64,000 nt of DNA from Magnetococcales bacterium (GTDB lineage: Bacteria > Pseudomonadota > Magnetococcia > Magnetococcales > UBA8363). The DNA is taken from the NCBI GenBank assembly GCA_015228815.1, contig JADGCV010000003.1, forward strand, positions 1 through 64,000, given 5' to 3'. Both the position numbers and the translations under genes were made by a program. Of the stretch, positions 54,711 to 61,798 are shown in pieces (the stretch's first letter is position 1; each line of letters opens with the position of its first letter). Under the pieces are notes generated by a model. The model saw only the letters and a list, made by a program, of their open reading frames with translations. It searched no databases and was not told the origin of the DNA.

Positions 54711-55673
54711 ATGACTGGCGACATCAAGGATTTTGGTCACGGAATCACCCGTATCGATACCCATTATATCCGTCCAGGCCTCGCCGGTTCCTGGCTGGTG
54801 ATCGAGAATGGTCGGGCCGCCCTGATCGAGACGGGTCCCGAACTGGCCGTCCCGCGAATACTCGATGCCCTTGCCCGAAAGGGAATTTCCAGGGAAAACG
54901 TCGAGGCGGTCATGGTGACGCATGTCCACCTCGATCATGCCGGGGGGGCGGGATTGTTGCTGCAACATCTGCCCAACGCACGTCTCTACGTTCATCCCAA
55001 GGGGGCGCGGCATCTGATCGATCCTTCCAGGCTCCTGGCCAGCGCCAGAACGGTCTATGGCGAGGAACGGTTTTCCATGATCCTTGGCGGATTGACCCCT
55101 GCTCCCGCCGCTCGGACAGTGACGCCTGCCGATGGAGAACGTTTTTTCCTCTCGGGGCGGGAGATGGTGTTCCTGCATACACCTGGACATGCCAACCATC
55201 ACCTGGTGGTCTGGGATCCGACGAGCCGTGGTATTTTCTCGGGGGATGCCCTGGGCATTTCCTATCGGGAACTCGATGGACCGGGCGGGCGGTTTCTGTT
55301 TCCGGCGACGACTCCGGTGCAACTCGATCCCAGGGCGAATCTGGAATCGATCGACCGGATGATTGCCTTGAAGCCCGAACGTCTGCACCTGACCCATTTT
55401 GATTCCATCCCTTTCGAAGGGTCCCTGATGACGGACCTGAAACAGCAGTTGCAGGAATACACCGAACGGGCGTGGAGCATTCGTGCCGATCTCTTGCCCG
55501 ACAAGGAATCCCGATTGCTCGAAGAGATTCGCTCCTTGAGTCGGGAACGGTTGGAGGCCATCGGTTGTCCCTTGAGCAGGGAACAACAGGCGGATGTCCT
55601 GGCGATGGATTGGGAAATCAATGTCCAGGGATTGAACAACTGGCTTGACCGGGTCGAGGACGACCTTGAATGA
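54711..55673 (+). CDS. Metallo-beta-lactamase-fold hydrolase
   Basis: A 320-residue protein with the metal-binding HVHLDHAGG motif, a later His (HTPGHANHH) and Asp (GDALG), the pattern of dinuclear metal hydrolases of the glyoxalase II/MBL superfamily. The ~90-residue C-terminus is helical. Start 54711 is supported by AGGATGA; ATG 54702 is too close to the ribosome site. It is translationally coupled (ATGA overlap) to a flavoprotein gene, so the two probably act on a common metabolite. Substrate unknown. Confidence 0.8.
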   Translation: MTGDIKDFGHGITRIDTHYIRPGLAGSWLVIENGRAALIETGPELAVPRILDALARKGISRENVEAVMVTHVHLDHAGGAGLLLQHLPNARLYVHPKGARHLIDPSRLLASARTVYGEERFSMILGGLTPAPAARTVTPADGERFFLSGREMVFLHTPGHANHHLVVWDPTSRGIFSGDALGISYRELDGPGGRFLFPATTPVQLDPRANLESIDRMIALKPERLHLTHFDSIPFEGSLMTDLKQQLQEYTERAWSIRADLLPDKESRLLEEIRSLSRERLEAIGCPLSREQQADVLAMDWEINVQGLNNWLDRVEDDLE

Positions 55674-57013
55674 TCGAACTTGTACCCCATTCGCGGGTTG
55701 GGATCATCGGTGGCGGACCGGCGGGTTCGATGACTGCCTATTTCCTCATGGATCTGGCACGGAGAATCGACCTTCGGATCGATGTGGACGTGTTCGAACC
55801 CCGGGATTTTACCCAGACCGGACCGCCGGGATGCAACATGTGCGGTGGGGTGGTCTCGGAATCGCTGGTTCAGAAGTTGGCCATCTCGGGGATTCATCTG
55901 CCCAACGATGTCCTGATGGATACCATCGATGCCTATACGTTGCATACCGATCATGGCAACGCCCGCATCCGGGCCAACCGCGAGGAAATGCGCATCGCCT
56001 GTATCTTTCGCGGCGGCGGTCCCCGAGGGGCGGAACACCAAAAACCGCTGCCCTGGCGTGCGTTCGATCATTATCTTCTGGAACTGGCGCGGCAACACGG
56101 GGTCAACCATATTTCCGCGCGGGTCAAACAACTGGATTGGGATGGAGACCGGCCCCGGGTGACCTGGGGTGACGGAGAATGCCGAACCTACGACCTGGTG
56201 GTGGGGGCAGTGGGATTGAATGGTTCGGGAATGTCGTTGTTCGAGGCACTGGGGTTCGGCTACAAACCGCCGCGACATACCCGTGCCTACATTGCCGAAC
56301 TCTATCTGGGATCGCGGGAGGTGGGACGGCTCCTGGGCAAGTCGATGCACATCTTCCTCCTGAATATTCCCCGGCTGAAATTTCTCGCCCTGACCCCCAA
56401 GGGTCCCTATGCCACACTGGTGGTCCTGGGCGATGAGATCGACAAGGAAATGCTCGACCGGATTTTCCAGGCCCCCGAGGTGGCCCGGTGTCTGCCTCCG
56501 GGATGGCGGATTCCGGTTCAGACCTGTCATTGTCAGCCGCGGATTCACATCGGTCCCCCGCGTCACCCCTTTGCCGACCGGATTGTCCTGGTGGGTGATT
56601 GCAGTTCATCGCGCCTTTTCAAGGATGGTATCGGCGCTGCGTACAAACTGGCCAAGGCGTGTGCCTATACCGCCGTTGTCCATGGAATTTCACGACAGGC
56701 CTTCCAACGGTATTTCGCTCCCGCCTGCCGGGAACTGGATCATGACAACTTTCTCGGACGCATCATGTTCGCCCTGGACCGACTCTTGCGTCCCGTGGCC
56801 ATCATCCAGGATACCCTCCTGGACTGTGTCCGCCAGGAACAGAGCGATCCGGAAAATCCAAAAAAACTCAGCGGCGCCCTGTGGGATACCTTCACCGGCA
56901 GCGCTTCGTATCGTACTATTATTACCAGTGTAATCGATCCTGGGGTTGTCAGGCGGTTTGTCGTGTCCTTCCTGCGGCGATTGTCGGGACGCGGGGCACG
57001 GATGAAGGTGTGA
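55670..57013 (+). CDS. Geranylgeranyl-reductase-like FAD oxidoreductase
   Basis: A 447-residue flavoprotein with dinucleotide-binding GIIGGGPAGSMTAY, the conserved GCNMCGGVVSESL that recalls the C-GG motif of geranylgeranyl reductases, and the late FAD motif VLVGDCSSSRLFKDGI. Members reduce isoprenoid chains or hydroxylate/halogenate aromatic substrates. The C-terminal ~90 residues are helical, with a basic tail that may contact the membrane. It follows the MBL-fold gene by overlap. The actual substrate is not evident; a menaquinone- or lipid-modifying role is one possibility. Confidence 0.72.
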   Translation: MIELVPHSRVGIIGGGPAGSMTAYFLMDLARRIDLRIDVDVFEPRDFTQTGPPGCNMCGGVVSESLVQKLAISGIHLPNDVLMDTIDAYTLHTDHGNARIRANREEMRIACIFRGGGPRGAEHQKPLPWRAFDHYLLELARQHGVNHISARVKQLDWDGDRPRVTWGDGECRTYDLVVGAVGLNGSGMSLFEALGFGYKPPRHTRAYIAELYLGSREVGRLLGKSMHIFLLNIPRLKFLALTPKGPYATLVVLGDEIDKEMLDRIFQAPEVARCLPPGWRIPVQTCHCQPRIHIGPPRHPFADRIVLVGDCSSSRLFKDGIGAAYKLAKACAYTAVVHGISRQAFQRYFAPACRELDHDNFLGRIMFALDRLLRPVAIIQDTLLDCVRQEQSDPENPKKLSGALWDTFTGSASYRTIITSVIDPGVVRRFVVSFLRRLSGRGARMKV

Positions 57014-57049
57014 CCGGGGGTCGCGACTCCAATCGAAGGTGAACGGCGC

Positions 57050-57469
57050 ATGTTGTTCAACAGAAACAAACCTTCTCTGGGCAAGACCTTTCAGAACGGG
57101 GAGATCATCGTCAAACAGCACGATCCTCCCGGTTCGATGTTCATCATCCTGGAAGGCCGCGTCGAAATATGGGTCGATGACGGCGACAAGGAACCTTTTT
57201 TGGTGGCGGTCCTGGAGAAGGATAACGTTTTTGGTGGAATTTCGCTCTACGATAATTCGCCAAGGATTTCCACCGCTCGTGCTCTCGGACGGGTGCGTCT
57301 CCTTTCAGTGGACAAGCGGGGCTTTTTGCAATGGTTGGGGGAAGATCCGACCTTTGCTTTGCGGATTCTGCTGAAAATGTCCGAACGGATCCGGACCCTG
57401 ATCGGGCAATTGGTCTCGTTGCGGCGGGAGGTGCGGGAACTCAGGCAGAAGGTGGCGAGAATCCGTTGA
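57050..57469 (+). CDS. Single-domain cyclic-nucleotide-binding protein without HTH
   Basis: A 139-residue protein consisting of one CNB fold: PPGSMFIILEGRVEIWVDDG, a phosphate-cassette-like region (FGGISLYDNSPRISTARAL), and a terminal helix that extends into a basic coiled coil (REVRELRQKV). It lacks the helix-turn-helix of Crp/Fnr regulators, so it is unlikely to bind DNA itself and may act as a cAMP-dependent switch on a partner. GAAGGTG lies eight bases before the ATG. A sensor kinase gene follows 169 bases later. Confidence 0.75.
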   Translation: MLFNRNKPSLGKTFQNGEIIVKQHDPPGSMFIILEGRVEIWVDDGDKEPFLVAVLEKDNVFGGISLYDNSPRISTARALGRVRLLSVDKRGFLQWLGEDPTFALRILLKMSERIRTLIGQLVSLRREVRELRQKVARIR

Positions 57470-57638
57470 GGCTCATGGCACTACCGAAACTTTGACGGTA
57501 TACTGCGGTTCGCCGGGGACAGGCCCTGGTTTTGTTTTTGTGTTTTATCGGGATCGATCGTTTTTTTGGGCTGCGGCGTTGCTGCCGTGTCGATGCGTTT
57601 TTCTCAATGGGGGATCGGGCAACGAAGGCAGTTGTGAC

Positions 57639-59573
57639 ATGGAAACCGAACTTCGCGTCTTGATCGTCGATGACAATCCCGTGGAACGTAAGCTCCTGGC
57701 GGGTTTGTTGGGCAAGGTCCGGCCATGGCGGATCGTCACCACCACCTGCGCGACGGGGGGAGAGGCAAACTCCTGTGTGCGCGGCCAGTTGCCCGATGTG
57801 GCATTCGTCGATTTTCGCCTCCAGGGAGAACTGGGGACCGATCTGATCCGGGGCCTCAAGGAGGCGGGTTGCCGTTCGGGGATGGTCCTCTTTACCGGTC
57901 AGGCGGGGGAGGTGGCGCTTCTTGAAGCGTTGCGCGCCGGGGCCGATGATTATCTGAGCAAGGATGACCTGAGCATCGAGGCGGTCAGCCGGGTGATCCA
58001 TAATACCCTGGCCAAGGTCAAGGCGGCCCGGGACCTCGATGCCGCTCTCCATGAATTGAGCGAGGCGCGGGACAGTCTGGAAATCCGGGTCCGTGAACGG
58101 ACCATGGAGCTTCAGGCGGAACGGGAAAAGCTGCTTGCCATCACCGCGACCGCGCACGATCCGATCATCATGATCGATCACGAAGCCCGGATCACCTTTT
58201 GGAACCCCGCCGCCGAACGTATTTTCGGCTATTCCCAGGAGGAAATCATGGGCAAGGAGGTGTTTTGCCTGCTTCCCTCCTCGACTTTCAAGCGGGGATT
58301 GATGAACACTTTCGCCCAGTTCAGGGAAACGGGAACCGGGGCCCTGGTGGGAAAGGTGAGCGAGTTCACGGTCAAGAAAAAAGATGGCAAGTGCCTGACC
58401 GTTGCCGCGTCCATCGCCCGTTTTCAACATCAGGAGGGGTGGAACGCGGTGGTCATCCCGCGGGACATCACCCAGTATCGTCGCAATGAATCGATCCTGC
58501 GCCGGGCCAAGGAAGAGGCGGAGCGTTCGACCCGCCTCAAGGACCAGTTTGTCTCCCTGGTGGCCCATGACCTGAGGGGGCCATTCACGACCATCCTTGG
58601 TTTCCTCGAATTGATGGAAAAGGACAAGGAAAATCCCCTGAGCGACAAGCAGAAGGGATTTTTGCGCTGGGTGGTGGACAGTTGCCAGAAAATGTTGCGC
58701 ATGATCGACGAGTTGCTCAACATCAGCCGTCTGAAGACCGGAAAGATCACCCTGGAACCCGGATTCATCAACCTTCGCTTTCTGGGCGACAAGGTGTTTG
58801 CCAATCTGGGGCCCCTGGCGGCGAAGAAGGGGATTGCCCTGGTCAACGAGGTCGGCGAAACAACCCGTATTTATGCCGATGCCAACCTGTTGGGCGAAGT
58901 GGTACAGAATCTGGTTTCCAATGCCATCAAGTTTTCTTCCCGTGGCGATACGATCACCTTGTTCAGCCCCGAAAACCAGCCGACCGCGCTGGCAGTCCGG
59001 GATACCGGCGTCGGCATCGCCCGCGAGCAGATGAAAAACCTGTTCAAACTGGAAGAAAAAACTTCCACCATCGGCACCGCGGGAGAATCAGGGACCGGTT
59101 TTGGCCTTCCGTTCAGCATGGACATCGTCAAAGCCCATGGGGGTACGTTGACGGTCGAATCGACGCTTGGGGAGGGGAGCGTTTTTTGTGTCACCCTGCC
59201 CGAGGTGGTCCCGCGAATCCTGGTGGTGGACGACGATCCCGATTCCAGGGAACTGTTTCGTCATTACCTTCGGAAGGAGGGGGTTCTGCTTGAACTTTCC
59301 GACAACGGTCCCGAGGGGTTGGCGATGCTCAACGCCCATCGGTATCACCTGGTGATCTGCGACATTCAAATGCCCGGGATGAATGGTTTCGAGTTTCTCG
59401 AAAAAATGAATGCCGATCCCAAACTTAAATCGATTCCCGCCATTTTGATCACCTCCGACGAAAGCATGGCGACGCGGCAACGGGCGTTCCAGATGGGGGC
59501 CTACGATTTCATCACCAAGCCGATGGCCTCCCAGGATCTGGTTCCCAGGTTGCGGCGTTTTCTGGGGGTGTAG
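57639..59573 (+). CDS. Receiver-PAS-histidine kinase-receiver protein
   Basis: A 644-residue cytoplasmic protein. The first receiver (LIVDDNPVERK, FVDFRLQGELG) is followed by a coiled linker and PAS (DPIIMIDHEARITFWNPAAERIFGY). HisKA is VAHDLRGPFTTILGF, ATPase motifs are NLVSNAIKFSS, DTGVGI and GTGFGLPFS, and the second receiver is LVVDDDPDS with ICDIQMPGMNGFEF. Such proteins relay signals between response regulators and have no DNA-binding output. The upstream in-frame ATG at 57492 is rejected: the N-terminal 49 residues have no homology and no ribosome site. No membrane segment is seen. Confidence 0.9.
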   Translation: METELRVLIVDDNPVERKLLAGLLGKVRPWRIVTTTCATGGEANSCVRGQLPDVAFVDFRLQGELGTDLIRGLKEAGCRSGMVLFTGQAGEVALLEALRAGADDYLSKDDLSIEAVSRVIHNTLAKVKAARDLDAALHELSEARDSLEIRVRERTMELQAEREKLLAITATAHDPIIMIDHEARITFWNPAAERIFGYSQEEIMGKEVFCLLPSSTFKRGLMNTFAQFRETGTGALVGKVSEFTVKKKDGKCLTVAASIARFQHQEGWNAVVIPRDITQYRRNESILRRAKEEAERSTRLKDQFVSLVAHDLRGPFTTILGFLELMEKDKENPLSDKQKGFLRWVVDSCQKMLRMIDELLNISRLKTGKITLEPGFINLRFLGDKVFANLGPLAAKKGIALVNEVGETTRIYADANLLGEVVQNLVSNAIKFSSRGDTITLFSPENQPTALAVRDTGVGIAREQMKNLFKLEEKTSTIGTAGESGTGFGLPFSMDIVKAHGGTLTVESTLGEGSVFCVTLPEVVPRILVVDDDPDSRELFRHYLRKEGVLLELSDNGPEGLAMLNAHRYHLVICDIQMPGMNGFEFLEKMNADPKLKSIPAILITSDESMATRQRAFQMGAYDFITKPMASQDLVPRLRRFLGV

Positions 59574-59655
59574 GGACATGATTGCAAAGTCGGCGCGACG
59601 TGCGTGAAGGACTCGAACTGCGAAGAATGGTCACCAAAATGGGCGGGATGATCCA

Positions 59656-60648
59656 TCAATATTTTTTCGGTTGTCCGAACCCTCCTCCGGTACGACGGTT
59701 GATTGGCTTGCGTTTTTTTTCTGGTGGGAGGGGTTCGGTGTCATCGACCTCTTCGGAAGCGATGGGGGGGGGGGGGGAGGATTCCGGAAACAGGGCATCC
59801 AGGCGTTGCAGGAGGCGTTCGATCTGGTATTCGGGGGCCTTTCGGGAAATCCTGATCTGACGTACACCGGTGATCGCGGCGATTTCGCCCTCGGTCAGAC
59901 CCGCTTCGGCCATGGTGGCGATTGCCTCGGAGCGCAGGTCGTCGAAGGCGATCCGTTTGAGTCTGGCCTTGGCGGTGACCTTCTTGAAGACGCGGTCGAG
60001 GGCGTAGGGTTTGCGATCACCGAAACGGCTGGGTTCGCCATAAAAAATCCATTCGGTCTCCTCGGGGCGGTCTTCCAGGTCCAGGGCGCGTTGAAACAAT
60101 AGGACCGCGGTCCGGGTGAGGGGAAGTTGCCGTGGGGCGTTGCGTTGCAGGCGGGGGACATGGCAGATCCGGCGTCTCGGATCGACGGCGTCGCATTTGA
60201 GGGCGAGGATTTCTCCTTTGCGCAGGCCTGTCTCCAGGACGATCCGGACGACGAGTCCGAGAATGGGATTGGTGTAGTGGTCACAGGCCGCCACAAGCCG
60301 CAGGCGTTCTCCGGGGGCGAGTCTGGTGGTGCGATCAGGACCCGGGCCATGTTCTGCCAGGGCGTGGACAGGGTTTCCCTCCAGGGGGAGGTTCCAATGG
60401 GCGAGGGCGACCCGGAACAGGTCCCGAAGGAGTTCGGTATCCTTGGAAACGGTGGTGGGGCTGGCTTCTTTCAGGCGTTGCTCGCGATAGCGGTCGAGGA
60501 CGAGGGGCGAGACATCGATCAACGGTTGCTCCGGGTCCATGCGGTCGAGGATGATGCGGGCGAGCCGTACATCCCGATCGTGTCCCTGGGGCGATTTTTT
60601 CAGGGAGATTTCCTCGATATATCGATCAAGCGCCTCTTGAAGGGTCAT
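59656..60648 (-). CDS. Divergent tyrosine recombinase/integrase
   Basis: A 330-residue protein with a SAM-like N-terminal domain (LQEALDRYIEEI, residues ~1-90) and a catalytic domain. TGLRKGEILAL contains the first catalytic Arg, and a Tyr lies in APEYQIERLL at the usual place. The normal HxLRH box reads FDDLRSEAIATMAEAG, so its His is replaced by Asp; the third-box His is replaced as well (TGVRQIRIS). It may be inactive or use altered chemistry. It is encoded opposite to its neighbours. A 14-base homopolymer lies in its 3' part. No att sites or tRNA were identified nearby. Confidence 0.7.
   Translation of the reverse strand: MTLQEALDRYIEEISLKKSPQGHDRDVRLARIILDRMDPEQPLIDVSPLVLDRYREQRLKEASPTTVSKDTELLRDLFRVALAHWNLPLEGNPVHALAEHGPGPDRTTRLAPGERLRLVAACDHYTNPILGLVVRIVLETGLRKGEILALKCDAVDPRRRICHVPRLQRNAPRQLPLTRTAVLLFQRALDLEDRPEETEWIFYGEPSRFGDRKPYALDRVFKKVTAKARLKRIAFDDLRSEAIATMAEAGLTEGEIAAITGVRQIRISRKAPEYQIERLLQRLDALFPESSPPPPIASEEVDDTEPLPPEKKRKPINRRTGGGFGQPKKY
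59764..59777 (-). repeat. Homopolymer of 14 G (C on coding strand) inside the integrase gene
   Basis: Fourteen consecutive G on the plus strand encode a proline run in the C-terminal ~40 residues of the recombinase. A tract of this length is prone to slipped-strand mutation, which would change the C-terminal reading frame. Confidence 0.9.
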
Positions 60649-60847
60649 GTTGGGCCATCGCTGGAGGAACGGGAACGTGTTGACGAGGAAAAAGTTGTTC
60701 CATGGATTTCCTGGGGGGCATGCGTGACTTTTTCCCGAGGTGGAGCGTGTTTGTTTTCCTTCCCACTAGATAGCTCATGAGGGGGGGGCGGTACAATCGA
60801 AATCGATCCATGCGGCGCTTCCGGGGGAGCGGACAAGGGACCAGGAA

Positions 60848-61639
60848 ATGAAGGCGATCAAACGTCGTTTTTTTTCACGAATGGGATTTTCTTTCATGGA
60901 CGGGTCGGAAGAACCCGATCGGACGGGATGGTTCTTCGATTGGCCGCCGGTGGGGGGCAGGGGGTCGTGTTCCGGCTTCACCCTGTTGGAAATGGCCATG
61001 GTCTTGTTGATTCTCGGATTGTTGCTGGGTGGCATGCTCGGGCCTCTGTCCCAGCGTCAGGAGGTCAACCGGCGTCAGGAGGGAGAGGCGTTGTTGCGCG
61101 AGGTCCATGATACCCTGATGGGATTCGTCATGACGCATGGTTATTTTCCTTGTCCCGATGGGGATGGCGATGGTCGGGAGGATCGCAAGGACATGGGCTG
61201 CGACGGGTCGATGGTGATTGCGGGGGATGTTTTTCTCGGTCAACTGCCGCATGTGACCCTCGGGGTGGGCCGTATGGATCCCTGGAACAACCGTTTGCGG
61301 TATGCGGTCGATGCGGCGTTCGTCGATGGCGGTACCAGCCCACTGCCCCCTTTTTCCGGCAAGGATCGGGGACGCATCGCGGTGACGAACGGCATCGATC
61401 AGACTCCGGTGGTTGTGGTCAGTCATGGTGGCAATGGCCTGGGGGCCGTGAATGCCGTCAATCTTCTCCAGGGGCCGGCAACAAGCCTTTCGGAACGGGA
61501 AAACAGCGATCGTGACGCCCGGTTTGTCCTCGATGAGTATCGGGAAGACCCGGAGCATGCGTTTGACGACCTGTTGACCTGGATTTCTCCCAACCTGCTT
61601 GCCCTGCGCATGACCCAGGTCGGAAAACCCTTGCGATGA
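60848..61639 (+). CDS. Orphan prepilin/pseudopilin-like protein
   Basis: A 263-residue protein with a long basic leader (~40 residues), cleavage site SCSG-FTLLEMAMVLLILGLLLG and Glu at mature position 5. The mature part (YFPCPDGDGDG, MDPWNNRLRYAVD, VVVVSHGGNG) resembles pseudopilins in the GspG/GspH group, with a calcium-loop-like DGDGDG segment. No other assembly genes are adjacent, so it may be a minor pilin of the locus at 35.8-52.4 kb or of another system elsewhere. GGGA precedes the ATG. Confidence 0.75.
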   Translation: MKAIKRRFFSRMGFSFMDGSEEPDRTGWFFDWPPVGGRGSCSGFTLLEMAMVLLILGLLLGGMLGPLSQRQEVNRRQEGEALLREVHDTLMGFVMTHGYFPCPDGDGDGREDRKDMGCDGSMVIAGDVFLGQLPHVTLGVGRMDPWNNRLRYAVDAAFVDGGTSPLPPFSGKDRGRIAVTNGIDQTPVVVVSHGGNGLGAVNAVNLLQGPATSLSERENSDRDARFVLDEYREDPEHAFDDLLTWISPNLLALRMTQVGKPLR

Positions 61640-61668
61640 GCAGGGAAGGTCGAATCTTTGTCTCGATA

Positions 61669-61692
61669 ATGACAAAGACCTTGGTTTGTCAT
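61669..61692 (+). other. Perfect 8-bp hairpin between the orphan pilin gene and gltB
   Basis: ATGACAAA and TTTGTCAT pair exactly around an 8-base loop. No T run follows, so it is either an inefficient terminator for the pilin gene or an operator near the gltB promoter, which starts 20 bases downstream. Confidence 0.4.
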
Positions 61693-61711
61693 GAATAATT
61701 GATTCATACCG

Positions 61712-61740
61712 TTGTGAGCGGCGGCAATCGCGGGTATAGT
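61712..61740 (+). promoter_or_regulatory. Sigma70-like promoter for gltB
   Basis: TTGTGA (four of six -35 bases), a 17-base spacer and TATAGT (five of six -10 bases). It would give a ~50-base leader before the gltB ATG. Confidence 0.5.
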
Positions 61741-61798
61741 GCGCGGTTGTGATTCGCAAGCAATGTTTCCATCTTTCCAATCAAGCAGGGACGGCAGA

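Noticed and set aside
57492-57638. N-terminal extension of the receiver-PAS-kinase protein
   Set aside because: The in-frame ATG at 57492 gives 49 residues with no receiver-like sequence and no ribosome site; the domain begins just after ATG 57639.
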